A DNA stretch of 64,000 bases from Barthelona sp. PCE (GCA_040285745.1 JAUFOR010000001.1:1054001-1118000); one strand, 5' to 3'; shown: positions 35,945 through 45,929, numbered from the stretch's first letter. Numbers and translations are program-made. The notes: generated by a model not told the origin, from the letters alone.

Positions 35945-36610
35945 ATGTTGACCGATCACGAGAGCATTCTTGTTGTCTTCGCACATCCAGATGATGAATC
36001 ATTCTTCTGGTCACCCACAATTTTTAATCTAATCGATAGGGGCATTTGTGTGGATTTCTTATGCTGCACATCTGGAGAATACACTCAAGAGGGGCCCAGT
36101 GACGAGCTGGCAACCACTAGGGCGGAAGAACTGAAGAATACTGCAAATTCTTTTGGTGTGAGGAATGTAGATATCATTTACGACCAATCTGTCTGCCCAG
36201 ACCACCCCCAAAAGGTGTGGAACAGAATGAGAGTTTGCGAAACTATCCAGGACACTTTTTTGCGCAACAAAAATACTGCGATTTTAACTTTTGATGAATT
36301 TGGCATCAGTGGACATACTAACCACATTGCATGTTACAACTCCTGCAAGTTCCTTACTGAAGAAACTAAAGTACCGTTGTTTTTTGTTAAATCGGTGGGA
36401 AAGTTACCAAAGTTTTGCTTTTTCGCATACATTCCTTATTTGTTTAGTAGACGCTTTGAAAAGTTCAGATGCAGTCACCGTAGAGCATGGAGTGCTTTCA
36501 GTAATCACAGATCACAGTTGTTGTGGTATAGATATTTGTTTTTCGCATTTTCTTCTTACTCATGGCATAACCTCGTCTTCCAGTATCTCCCAGAGGACGG
36601 TGGCGATTAG
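35945..36610 (+). CDS. PIGL: PIG-L, GlcNAc-PI de-N-acetylase
   Basis: PIG-L removes the acetyl group from GlcNAc-phosphatidylinositol, the second step of GPI anchor synthesis at the ER. The LmbE fold motif AHPDDESFFWSPTI (His14, Asp16, Asp17) binds the metal. CCTSGEYTQEGPSDELATTRAEEL and TFDEFGISGHTNHIA supply the downstream metal-site histidines. The C-terminus, HRRAWSAFSNHRSQLLWYRYLFFAFSSY, matches the PIG-L-specific tail (HRSQMLWFR). The usual N-terminal membrane anchor of the mammalian enzyme is absent and the protein starts almost at the catalytic domain, as in several protists. Residue count is 221 versus about 250 in family members. The presence of this gene implies a GPI pathway. Confidence 0.93.
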   Translation: MLTDHESILVVFAHPDDESFFWSPTIFNLIDRGICVDFLCCTSGEYTQEGPSDELATTRAEELKNTANSFGVRNVDIIYDQSVCPDHPQKVWNRMRVCETIQDTFLRNKNTAILTFDEFGISGHTNHIACYNSCKFLTEETKVPLFFVKSVGKLPKFCFFAYIPYLFSRRFEKFRCSHRRAWSAFSNHRSQLLWYRYLFFAFSSYSWHNLVFQYLPEDGGD

Positions 36611-36926
36611 ATTACATATATCGTAAATTGATAGGCGGTGTAATAGTTTTCTTTTGATGAAGCAGCAATTTTTGATATAGCTACCATATGTCACAGGCAA
36701 TAGATACGAAATACGTCCATATGAGCGGGTTTTAGTCCAAATCCAGTGTGTCGTGTGAAATTCTTCACTGTTCATTGGAAATAGCAAATTTCATGTAAAA
36801 CACAACTACCATCCCACAGAGAACCTTTACTCCGTTCAGCCATTGGCAAAATAATGAATTTAAGCGTTAGGAACTTTACGCACTTTTGCTTTTTCCTTCT
36901 CATTCAGCGGTTCAAACTTTACTTAC
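36611..36926. other. 316-bp intergenic region, nothing recognised
   Basis: The stretch between PIG-L and the next gene is AT-rich and contains only short frames. One 71-codon ATG frame on the minus strand (start 36775) overlaps the PIG-L 3' end and looks like a shadow. The last 40 bases are pyrimidine-rich (CTTTTGCTTTTTCCTTCTC) and probably belong to the downstream promoter. Confidence 0.5.
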
Positions 36927-38393
36927 ATGCATCCGCCTGAAGATACGCGGGGAATCAGTCGTAAGAATATGATTATCGATGGAAATCCAAAGTATTGGGG
37001 TTCATCTTCTGTTAGGAAACCTTCACCTGGCATTGGGCAAGTTTTTACAAACATTCCGTTTTTAGCGCGCGTCGATGAGGATATAACACTTGATTGTCAT
37101 CGATTTTACGTTAATAATAGCAAATTTTCTTCATGTTGTGATGGTGTAAGTGTATTTCTGGGTGAAATGAACGATATACAGATCGACTACTTCGTGGTTG
37201 GAATGTACAACGTGCTCTATCTTTTGAAACACGAACCATCGACAACGCCAAGAAATGACCCAATAGCTGAGTTCACCTTCTCAGAGGCAATTACTTCAGT
37301 TGCATTTATACAACAAGCAGCAGCAATGGGGCGTCTTGTGTGTCTTGTGGGCCTTGCTAACGGGGCAGTATCTATTTTGGATCTTGAGAGGGCTAAGTTC
37401 GTGAATCAAATTAAATCTTTTATTGACTCTGAGATAATCGGTTTTGCGGTGGACACGGCTAGGTTGAGCAGGGACAACATATTTAGGGGCGAGTTCTGGG
37501 CTATCTTTGCCAATGGGGTAGCTCTAGCTTTTGATATGAGATATGTAGAGAATCATTCTAGTGTTAATCTAAGGAAAATTTCTTCTATTGTATATCCTTT
37601 AAAGGGCGAAAAGAACCCAACAAAGATGGTTAAAGTGGGTGGAGGTATGTCAATCTCAAGAATAAGGCATAGTTTTACGTCCGGCATCCTGCTAGTGATA
37701 CCCTGTGATTCCCACGCCATAGCGTTTGACTTCCCGTCATTTGAGGCGGCCCCTGTATCCATACCTCTCAGCTATGTGCTCCCTGAACAAGCATTTGTTC
37801 ATCCAGACATGGCTGTAGTTGCGACGCAGGATAACATGATTAGACTTTGCATTTCTTCTGATCAGGAGCAATATCGGTTCATTGGGAGCTCCGCCTGGTC
37901 TGTTCTACTATTTAGGTTTAGTGGAAGCCCGGATGGTAAAACTTCCGATCATTTCATTGGTTCTGTCAACCATAACGGGCAAATATGCATATGGTCGGCG
38001 ACGAGATCTGCATTGGAGATGACGTTGATGAACGACCATGTCGCCTATCCTCTTTTTGATGAGCGTTTGACGAATAATTACATTTTTTGTGCTTCAGTCT
38101 CTACACCTTCTGATTTTTCTGAGTTTTTTCAGCTTTCAATGTGTTTTGTTAGTGCAAAGAGCGCAAAGATCGTCAGGCTGGGTTATTTTGTGTCCGATGA
38201 TATCAGAGAATCAGATTTACAAGCGGCCGGTATCGGATCCCTGGTTACCCCATCACCGATCTCTTTTAACGAGCTGGACAGTATGGCAACGCTGCCTTTG
38301 GAGTTCGATGATAAAGTTTATATCGATAATGAGGATGAAGAAGATAATGAGGATGACGATTATTACTATAACACAACCAGTTCATCAGAATAA
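36927..38393 (+). CDS. WD-type beta-propeller-like protein with acidic tail (488 aa)
   Basis: Repeat-like strands include YFVVGMYNVLYLLKHE, RLVCLVGLANGAVSILDLERAKFVNQI, FWAIFANGVALAFDMRYV, AVVATQDNMIRLCISS and FIGSVNHNGQICIWSATRS. The last is a good WD unit; the others are degenerate. The spacing fits a seven-bladed propeller over residues 50-420. The C-terminus is an acidic tail with a poly-acid/Tyr run (DNEDEEDNEDDDYYYN). The ANGVALAFDMR blade resembles those of nuclear WD proteins, but no orthologue can be named. It converges on the WD40 gene, with 8 bp between stops. ATG at 36927. Confidence 0.75.
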   Translation: MHPPEDTRGISRKNMIIDGNPKYWGSSSVRKPSPGIGQVFTNIPFLARVDEDITLDCHRFYVNNSKFSSCCDGVSVFLGEMNDIQIDYFVVGMYNVLYLLKHEPSTTPRNDPIAEFTFSEAITSVAFIQQAAAMGRLVCLVGLANGAVSILDLERAKFVNQIKSFIDSEIIGFAVDTARLSRDNIFRGEFWAIFANGVALAFDMRYVENHSSVNLRKISSIVYPLKGEKNPTKMVKVGGGMSISRIRHSFTSGILLVIPCDSHAIAFDFPSFEAAPVSIPLSYVLPEQAFVHPDMAVVATQDNMIRLCISSDQEQYRFIGSSAWSVLLFRFSGSPDGKTSDHFIGSVNHNGQICIWSATRSALEMTLMNDHVAYPLFDERLTNNYIFCASVSTPSDFSEFFQLSMCFVSAKSAKIVRLGYFVSDDIRESDLQAAGIGSLVTPSPISFNELDSMATLPLEFDDKVYIDNEDEEDNEDDDYYYNTTSSSE

Positions 38394-38401
38394 ATAATTT
38401 A

Positions 38402-39355
38402 CTAATCTTCCCATAACGACAATGTCTTCTCTGTTACAATAATTAGTTTATGTTCATTAGGCAAAAAGGATATTCCATGAACTTTTTCATCAAGATGTAT
38501 AGTAGTGAGTAATTCTGCTGTTGAAACACTATATAACATCGCTTTAAAGTTTTTACGACTGATACCAGCGATGATATTACCAGTATGATCAACTGAAATG
38601 CCTTGAATATTGATGTCGCTCTCAATGCGATGAATCAACTCCAAAGTATCAGTGTTCCAAACGTATATAGAACTATCCTCCCCACCAGTCACCAGTGTCT
38701 TACCGTTGTGTGTTAGATCCATTGTATGAATCCAAAATTTATGTTTTTCGGTAGAAACTGATTGTAAAACGATATCATTATCTATATGTTCATATATACG
38801 CACTGTGCCGTCCCACCACGTGGAAATGAAACGTCCATCGGGTAAGAACATAGCCCCTGTGCAATAAGAGTCATCATCAACCAAGTGGATACCAGATCCA
38901 ACTTTGGGTTGAAAAATTAGCGTACCAGCATCGTTAAATGTTGATAGAATGTAAGCATCGCCTGACGGGTGTGCGTCTACAGAACGTAAGTGTCTTCCAT
39001 TTGGAGAAACACGAATCGTTGATGGTCTTTGCAAAATATTACTCGAAATTTCTTTTCTTCTGAGATTTCCTGTGGATATTCCCGCCACTACACTGTCTTC
39101 AGTTAAACACAAAGGACATGTAACCTTTTCTGGTAAATCAAAGGAAGAAGAAAATTCAAGATCATAATTGTAAAGTTTGACAGAAGATTCAACACCTTCA
39201 TCGACGCAGTGAACCGCAACAAAACCGTGCCCGATACCCATTCTTGCAATATCATCATCTAGACTCCCATTTTCAGATATCTCAACAGACTTTACCTTTG
39301 TAAAGTTAAAACTAACACCACCACTGTTTTCTGTCTCAGCCACAATCGATGGCAT
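38402..39355 (-). CDS. WD40-repeat protein (317 aa)
   Basis: WD40 units are evident, particularly KFWIHTMDLTHNGKTLVTGGEDSSIYVWNTDTLELIHRI (residues about 210-248, with the typical GGEDSSIYVW). Others are GAMFLPDGRFISTWWDGTVRIYEH, TIRVSPNGRHLRSVDAHPSGDAYIL, NIQGISVDHTGNIIAGISRKNFKAMLYS and GISFLPNEHKLIIVTEKTLSLW. With the N-terminal strands these make about seven blades, so the protein is essentially one propeller with no other domain. It is probably a scaffold; the specific complex cannot be inferred. The ATG at 39355 lies three bases after TTTTTCA. Confidence 0.85.
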   Translation of the reverse strand: MPSIVAETENSGGVSFNFTKVKSVEISENGSLDDDIARMGIGHGFVAVHCVDEGVESSVKLYNYDLEFSSSFDLPEKVTCPLCLTEDSVVAGISTGNLRRKEISSNILQRPSTIRVSPNGRHLRSVDAHPSGDAYILSTFNDAGTLIFQPKVGSGIHLVDDDSYCTGAMFLPDGRFISTWWDGTVRIYEHIDNDIVLQSVSTEKHKFWIHTMDLTHNGKTLVTGGEDSSIYVWNTDTLELIHRIESDINIQGISVDHTGNIIAGISRKNFKAMLYSVSTAELLTTIHLDEKVHGISFLPNEHKLIIVTEKTLSLWED

Positions 39356-39408
39356 CTTGAAAAAGTATATAAAATAAAAACAAAACGCTTTATTATCTCT
39401 TGGTTAAA

Positions 39409-42400
39409 TTACTCATTTTCACTTTCTACAGGTGTAGGTGCGATTTCGGGCTGCGATGGTGTGGCGACTGAGAGCTCAGTGGATGACTCAACAGATGTAG
39501 TAGCAGGGAATGCAGGAATTGAGAAAGCTGGGGCTACAATACTAGTTGTCTCTGCTTCCACCTCTGTTTCAGGTTCCTCTGGGACTGGGGTCTCAACCTT
39601 GGGTGCCTCTGGGGTGGGTACAACAGGAGCTGGAGCTTCAGGCTGCTCAACATTTGCTACAGGTTCAACAACTACGGGTGTTTCAACAACTACGGGTGTT
39701 TCAACAACAATGGGTGTTTCAGGTACAACAGGTGTCTCGACAGTAGCAAGAGCAGGTGCAGGTGCCTCAACAATAGCAGGGGTGGTTGGTGCAGTTGGTA
39801 CAGCTGGTGTTTCAGCTGGTGCAGGAGTTTCCGTAGGTGCAGGAGTTTCAGTGGAATCTTCTTCACCTTTAGCAGCTTCATCGGCTTTGGCAGCAGCCAT
39901 AAACTTCTTAGCATCCTCAAGTTTTCTCTTTTTAACTTCTGCCATACGTTGCTCAGCTGCAGTCATAACCTTACCAGAAAGATTAGGTACCGGCCACGAT
40001 TTCTTCTCAACCTTGATAGATTCCAAGAACTTTTCCTTCTTTTCCTTGAACTTCTCTTCCTTAATCTTCTCACGGTTCTCACGCCAATGAGTATCTTCTT
40101 CCTTAACATAACAATACTTAAGAGCTTCCAGTTCAACCTGAATCAACTCCAACTCAGGCTCAACAAAACGCTCAACCTCAAGGCCTTCCTTCTTCCTACG
40201 CTTGGCTTCCTTGTCCCACTTACGCTTCAAGCTACGCCTCTTTTCAGTATGGTCTTGTTTACGTGTCTCATTTTCCTTCTCAAACTCTTCTGTTTTTTCT
40301 TCGTAAAGCTTAACCTTCTGAGCAATGACATAAGCACAGTCTGGGAGTGTCTCTGGGGTGATGACTCCAGAAGGGCAGAGAATACGAAGTCCTTCAGTTA
40401 AGAACTCAATACCAAACTTATCAAGTGCTTTGTACAGATCAATGGCTTGCTTCTCTGACTTCTGAGCCTGCTTCATTGTCTTCTTCAAAAACGCACGGCG
40501 TTCACGGCTGTCGGGATGAGCAGGAACAGTGTTAAACAACTTTGTCATACGCTTCACAAAAACATGTGTACGACCATATACCTCAACAATACCATCCTCT
40601 GTGATTCCCTCAATGGGAACAGCGAAACGCAGAACCTCACGACGTGAAGCCGGCTTAGACTGATCCATCAAGCTGCTAAAGTTATTAGCATTAACCGTCT
40701 TGGTACGCATCTTGATATTAGCAGAATCATAATGCACTGAACCAGCTGGAGAGAACGCAGGACGATCAACTTTAGGACGCATGCGCTTAATAGTCTTTGC
40801 TTTTGCTGAACCTAAAATCTTTTCGCGTTGTTCACCACTCAGTTTGGAGAGATTTTTCTGTCTGCGGCTTACACGTTTAGCAGACTTGATGGGAGATTTC
40901 ATCGTTGCACTGCGACGTGTACGGGGGGTGCTTCTATCAGTTTCAACCTTTTTAGCAAGACGAGCAGGCTTAGGCGAGGGCAAGACGGTCTCAATATCCA
41001 TTGCTCGGGTGTGTGCCTTGATCAGGGCATCAACAGTGGTCTCAGAGGGACAAATTGCGGTAACAAGAGCACGTAGTAACACGGCATGTGTAAGTAAAGC
41101 GTCCCATTCTGGGTGCGGCGAAGTCTCCATAGAGCATTCCTTCATTATCATGTGATTCTCACCCTCTTCCAACATCTTAAGATGAAGACCTAATAATTCC
41201 TGCTCTGCTGACTCGATAGTCGACTGTACATCGGTTGAATGTTCACCTAATGAATATTCTTGAAGACCATCTACAATATCACGGGCAAGAGCCTTGACAC
41301 GAACATTAACAACGACATTGAGGTCGGAAGAATCATACTCAACGTATTCACTACCCTTGTTATTTAATAACAAACCGTTGAGACGTGTACCATCGACATA
41401 TCTCAATAAACAATTGGCTAGAGACAAATGATCAAGTAACAGGAAGTTACGGATCAGAGAACGACCAATGCTATCATTCCAAACTGGGAATGCAACGAGT
41501 TCACGATGAATGATCTTTGCAACAGCCATATCGCTTGCAGATATCCAAGCGATACAAAGCGCGCATTCGACATGCTTCTTCAGCAAAGCCGTTGCGAGGT
41601 CTGGGTCCTCGACAGTATCAATGTCCTCCTGGATGACGTTAAGTAACTTACTAAATACATTAAAACGGGTAACAAGCTCAACTCCGATACGGCGATTAGG
41701 ATCAACGTTCTGCACCAACAAGCGCAGGACACGCATGGCCTTGGCAGAGCATGCAGTTAATCCAGAAACACTATCGACCAATGCGTAATGTCCAACACAA
41801 TCGACGAAAGACGAAATGAACACAGAAGGATGTGGTTTGGAAACAATAATAGTCTCTAATAAGTTAAGGATTGAGTTACGGACAGTCTGGTCCTTCTCTG
41901 AACGCAATAATGCTTTGAGAGTGGGAGCTAGGTTGAGATCTAACTGGACAGCTTCGATATACCCATCATAGCTGTTAACAAGTGTGGCAATGATGTCAGC
42001 GCAGTATCCCCTGACGTGGGCGCTGCTGTCAGATTGCAAAGCCTTGAAGACAACCTGTGAGCGATCACCTTTAATGAATTCAACACCGTTATAGTTGGCA
42101 AGCGTATGTAGAACAACACAAACCCAACGGGAAGCGATGACAGATGATTCTTGCTCAAGAAGAAAGCATAAAATGTCAATACCATCTTTTTCGATAACAG
42201 TTGCACAACAAAGATCTGAAAGTGATGAAAGATGACTCAAGAGTTCGTTAGATGCGGCTCTGGTATCTCTGTCATCATCTGTTTGAGAGATATGTAATAA
42301 ATAAACAATGGCATCTTTCTCAATAATGTCACTGGTGAATTTCGCAGCAAGACGTTCAAAAGCACTTACAATTACACTATCTGTTTCGTTGTTCGGGTTG

Positions 42401-42785
42401 TTACAAAGCAACAGGAGATGTAAAATCAAATTCACACAAGCACGAGTTGTTAAAGAAGAAATCATAAACGGAGATGAATCATCCACGGTAGAAAGTGAAA
42501 GGAATCGGATCAAAATGTCCAGAACCCTCAGATCATAATCGAATAATAAATGGTACAGCCTCTGGGGATTGGCATCACTAAATGTTAGAATCACAAAAAC
42601 TTTTTGTGCACATACCTTTCGAGTAGCTGACATAGCAGCTCGAGCAGATCAACAATCTGCTCCTGCGAAGGAACCTCTTCAAACCCATCGTAAGATTCAG
42701 GTAATTTCAATGCCGACTTTAGTGTAGCGATAATTTCGGACAAACATTCAACTTCCTCTCCAAGTGAAATAAGCGGTGTACTCAT
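39409..42785 (-). CDS. HEAT/armadillo and coiled-coil protein with Pro/Val/Thr repeat tail, one 38-nt intron
   Basis: Exon 1 (42616-42785) starts MSTPLISLGEEVECLSEI and joins across a 38-nt intron to exon 2 (39409-42577), reading QLLES-DANPQRLYHLLFDYDL in frame. The total is 1112 residues. Residues up to about 490 are helical repeats of HEAT/ARM type (VVLHTLANYNGVEFI; SAHVRGYCADIIATLVNSY; TVRNSILNLLETII). A basic, Ser-rich region follows (RSATMKSPIKSAKRVSRRQKN). Then comes a long charged coiled coil (FEKENETRKQDHTEKRRSLKRKW), and the last ~170 residues are Pro/Thr/Val/Glu repeats including ETPVVV units. I cannot assign a family; a cytoskeletal or microtubule-associated scaffold is one possibility. 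The intron's 3' block is identical to that of RPA2. Confidence 0.85.
39664..39740. repeat. 18-bp tandem repeat coding for ETPVVV
   Basis: About four copies of an 18-bp unit (TTCAACAACTACGGGTGT) lie head to tail, the first two identical and the others drifting. On the minus strand they encode a six-residue ETPVVV/ETPIVV unit in the tail of the HEAT/coiled-coil protein. Repeat number is a candidate for length variation. Confidence 0.85.
42578..42615 (-). other. Spliceosomal intron, 38 nt, with perfect hairpin
   Basis: On the minus strand it begins GTATGTG and ends TTCTAACATTTAG. Splicing joins GAAAG to TGATGCC in phase 2, restoring one frame across the gene. Between donor and branch block lies CACAAAAAGTTTTTGTG, a 7-bp perfect stem with a 3-nt loop. 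The unspliced frame ends at a TGA within the intron. Confidence 0.92.
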
Positions 42786-42995
42786 CAGAGATGTGAAATG
42801 TGATAGAGAAGGGCGAGAAATATTCAAACACTTTTTGTGGATAACAGAATGTTTTTAAGATGCCAAATAGTGAATTGTACCAATATGAACCCCTCTTTCA
42901 AGATGAATCTTTTTGTATACCGATCGTATTCAAATTTATCTACCCTTTTCTACCCTTTTCAGTTTTTCAACTCTTTTGAACATCAAAGCACAAAC

Positions 42996-43532
42996 ATGGG
43001 ACTATTGTCAATCATCCGCGCTCTTCGTAGATCAAATAGCGAGTTCAAGCTTCTCGTTTTAGGTTTGGATAATTCTGGTAAAACAACTATTTTAACAGCT
43101 TTAGCAGAAGATCCCATCTCACACATCATGCCCACACAAGGTTTTAACATGAAATCTATTCAACAAGATAATATTCGATTGAATATGTGGGATATTGGTG
43201 GTCAAGAAACAATTCGTGAACATTGGAGCACATATTACAACAACACCGATTGTTTAATCTTTGTTATTGATGCAGCAGATCGCAGAAGACTGGAAGAAGC
43301 AGGTTATGAATTATCTTTGTTGTTACGTGAAGATGCTTTAGTTGGTAAACCTCTGCTTATCTGGGCTAACAAACAGGACCTACTGCAGGCTCTTCCCTCA
43401 GATGACATCACACAGCTTTTGAAATTACATCGCATAAGAGATCGTCAATGGCAAATTTTTGGATGTAGTGCAAAGAATGGTACAGGCCTGTCCGAAGGTT
43501 TGACCTGGGTCAGAGGTACTATGAAACAATAG
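42996..43532 (+). CDS. ARL3: ARL3 small GTPase (178 aa)
   Basis: ARL3 releases lipidated cargo from UNC119 and PDE6D carriers in cilia. The product is collinear with human ARL3. It starts MGLLSIIRALRRSN (human MGLLSILRKLKSAP). G1 is GLDNSGKTTIL and switch 1 is SHIMPTQGFNMKSIQ (human SHITPTQGFNIKSVQ). G3 reads LNMWDIGGQETIREHWSTYYNNTDCLIFVIDAADR and G4 is NKQDLLQALPS. LHRIRDRQWQIFGCSAKNG completes the match. The ATG at 42996 is chosen because it reproduces the ARL3 N-terminus; an upstream extension of 53 codons is an untranslated leader containing the tandem CTACCCTTTT repeat. Presence suggests a flagellum or cilium. Confidence 0.95.
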   Translation: MGLLSIIRALRRSNSEFKLLVLGLDNSGKTTILTALAEDPISHIMPTQGFNMKSIQQDNIRLNMWDIGGQETIREHWSTYYNNTDCLIFVIDAADRRRLEEAGYELSLLLREDALVGKPLLIWANKQDLLQALPSDDITQLLKLHRIRDRQWQIFGCSAKNGTGLSEGLTWVRGTMKQ

Positions 43533-43723
43533 AGATTTAGTGTAAACAAAATGAAATGCTTTTTTTTTTAGTGTATAATGATATTTATGGATGATAATAT
43601 TAACACAGTTGAATAAATTCATGAATATTTCGCTTTTTGCCTTCTGAAAAAGATAAGAACGAGTTTAAAATACTGTTTTTCCGGTTTTATCTTTTTTCAC
43701 AACGAGAAATTGCTCTTCCACAG

Positions 43724-44889
43724 ATGTTTCTCGAGCAAAAGGGGTTTCGCACCATTAAACAGCTCGGTCGTGGTTCATTTGGAACCGTTATGAAGATCCA
43801 ACGCATTAGCGACGGAAAAGTATGTTCAATATCCTTCATTGTTGTTCTAACATTAAGTTTTTTGCTTGCAAGGTTGTCAACTACTGCGAAATGAGCGAGA
43901 AAGAGAAGCGCTACCTTGTTGCAGAGGTAAATCTGTTGCGCACTTGTAAGCATCAGAATATTGTAACATATGAAGAACGTTTTGTCTCCAAGGAGGACCA
44001 TAAAATATACCTTCTGATGGAATTATGTGAACGCGGTGATTTAGGAGATCTTATTAAAAAATGTTTAGAACGTAGACGTAGCATTCGTGAATCCATAGTT
44101 TGGGATTATTTCGCACAGATCACAGCAGCTTTGAACTACTGTCACACACATGAAGGAGGACAAATTCTTCATAGAGATGTTAAACCACAAAATGTTTTTG
44201 TAGGTGGTGGTGATATGTGCATAAAATTAGGTGACTTTGGTTTAGCCAGATATCTGAATGAGAATTCTGTTGCTAGAACTAACGTTGGTACACCTCTATA
44301 CATGTCTCCTGAACAGTTAGATGGAGGAGGTTACGGAACGAAAACTGATATTTGGGCTTTAGGTTGTACCATATATGAATTATGTACATTACGCCCACCT
44401 TTCCCTGCTAGGAACCAAGGAGCTCTCACGCGAATGATTTTGAGGGGAAAATTTGAGCCCATCGGTTCACAGTATTCAAACAACCTATCATCATTGATTT
44501 ACAGTATGTTGAGTACTAGGCCACGTGACCGTCCTAATTGTGAGGATATCTTAGCAAATCCGTTTATTCAAAATTCATTAAAGAAATTTGATTTGGTATC
44601 TGATACTTCAGCAAAAAGTGAAAATCAACGTCGTAATGAAAAAGTAATGCCAAGAAACATAGAAAATGAGTTAAGGGAACGGGAACGTTTATTAAACAGA
44701 AGAGAAAAAGAATTATTGCAAAAAGAAAAAGAATTGCTTCAAAAAGAAAGAGAACTTAATCAAAGAGAAGAATCTATTAATCTAAAAGAAGCGCGTATGC
44801 GTTCTGTATCACGTGAAGCTCCTCCAAGAATGTCTTTTGGAAGGAAAAAAGCTAGTTATGGACTGAACAGAATGGGGTTTAAACAATAG
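43724..44889 (+). CDS. NEK-family serine/threonine kinase, one 38-nt intron (375 aa)
   Basis: Exon 1 (43724-43819) carries the glycine loop GRGSFGTV (15-22) and ends RISDGK. After a 38-nt intron, exon 2 (43858-44889) resumes FFACKVVNYCEM, placing the ATP-binding Lys at residue 37. HRDVKPQN, DFGLA and the activation segment VGTPLYMSPEQ are intact, so an active kinase is expected. The NEK assignment rests on the compact N-terminal kinase, EKEKRYLVAEVNLLRTCKHQNIV, and the C-terminal coiled coil with repeated ELLQKEKELLQKERELNQREE-like heptads. NEKs act in mitosis and ciliary control. The ATG is preceded directly by TTCCACAG. The kinase is immediately downstream of ARL3 on the same strand. Confidence 0.92.
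43820..43857 (+). other. Spliceosomal intron, 38 nt, in the NEK kinase
   Basis: It begins GTATGTTC and ends TTCTAACATTAAG. Splicing gives DGK-FFACKVVNY, recovering the conserved A-x-K of kinase subdomain II in frame. If the intron is kept, its 38 nt shift the frame and the glycine loop is separated from the rest of the kinase. The branch block differs by one base from those at 20211-20223 and 42578-42590. Confidence 0.92.
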
Positions 44890-45005
44890 AAAAAGATTGA
44901 AAAAAAAAAAATAGTCGCTTCAGTATTGGACAGTATTGATTGGATCATTCTGCATACAATAAATAAACATCAATTTTTTATGTATTTAGAGATTTAATAA
45001 ATACA

Positions 45006-45929
45006 CTACAGAAAAAAGTGTTCAATTAGATACTTGGGTGCCATTTCCGGTTCAACCAGTGATCCAACTTCAGGTCTAGCCTCAAATATATTAAAAAACA
45101 TCTTTCCTGTATCATCCACTTCGCAAACACTTGCTAAATTATCCAACCGACCGCAATAATTAGGAGCTGACCAAACAGTGACCAATGTCTCATCAAAATC
45201 AGTTCTATAACCCTCTGCACATAATTGATGTGCTCTAAAAACTTTGTTTATATCATTACGGTGTAAAAACGTGTTAAACACATCAGCACCAAACAAATAA
45301 CCAGCACCTCTCTTACTTTTTTGAAAACCTTCTATATGAGCGACTGGATCACTCCATACCACATCACTTAATAATCCATCCGTTGGTAATTCTCTGAAAC
45401 GATTCCAAATAGACATTTGATCAATAAATTGAGCGTCTGGAGATATACCACCGTGTAGACAAAGACAACATCCTTCAATAATTGCAAAAAAAGGGAGATG
45501 CATAAAAACATTTAAAAATTCTCTATAGGGTAATAATGTTGCATATTTCGTAAGACACTCCTGTTTAAAGCCGTAGTTTTGTGTTACTGATCGAGATTCA
45601 TGATTACCACGTAGTAATACAACTCGTTGAGGATACAAAACCTTTAAAACAAATAATAAGCATGCTACTTCGACTGAATATGCGCCTCGATCTACATAAT
45701 CACCCAGAAATATGTATGAAGTGTGTGGTGGCCAACCACAAACATCAAACATTTCCAATAAATCGTTGAGTTGCCCGTGAATATCCCCTACAATTGAAAC
45801 AGGCATTTTAACGTCCACGATATTCTCATCTTTGAGCAGGACTTCAACGGTCTTCTTTGTAAGTGTGCAAACGTCTGGTAAAGAGAGTTTCTTTCCTGTT
45901 TTTAACTGTTCCAACCACTTATGGAACAT
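45006..45929 (-). CDS. PP2A/PP4/PP6-class serine/threonine phosphatase catalytic subunit (307 aa)
   Basis: All PPP metal and phosphate motifs are present: GDIHGQ (48-53), GDYVDRG, RGNHESR, HGGISPD, WSDP and WSAPNYCGR. The size of 307 residues and features such as KRGAGYLFGADV and FRAHQLCAEGY put it in the PP2A/PP4/PP6 branch rather than PP1. The protein is divergent: the usual RDR.EIP segment reads NRFRELPTDG. The C-terminus ends HFFL rather than the (D/P)YFL that is carboxymethylated and Tyr-phosphorylated in PP2A. The terminal Leu is kept. Subfamily cannot be fixed without a tree. The promoter side carries ATTTTCACTGC. Confidence 0.9.
   Translation of the reverse strand: MFHKWLEQLKTGKKLSLPDVCTLTKKTVEVLLKDENIVDVKMPVSIVGDIHGQLNDLLEMFDVCGWPPHTSYIFLGDYVDRGAYSVEVACLLFVLKVLYPQRVVLLRGNHESRSVTQNYGFKQECLTKYATLLPYREFLNVFMHLPFFAIIEGCCLCLHGGISPDAQFIDQMSIWNRFRELPTDGLLSDVVWSDPVAHIEGFQKSKRGAGYLFGADVFNTFLHRNDINKVFRAHQLCAEGYRTDFDETLVTVWSAPNYCGRLDNLASVCEVDDTGKMFFNIFEARPEVGSLVEPEMAPKYLIEHFFL

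Noticed and set aside
36560-36787. 75-codon minus-strand frame at the 3' end of PIG-L
   Set aside because: It begins with TTG in the longest form, overlaps the conserved PIG-L tail and has no recognisable features.
39461-40090. 209-codon Ser/Thr/Gly/Val-rich frame on the plus strand
   Set aside because: It is the antisense of the Pro/Val/Thr/Glu repeat tail of the HEAT protein; the composition is a by-product of the repeat.
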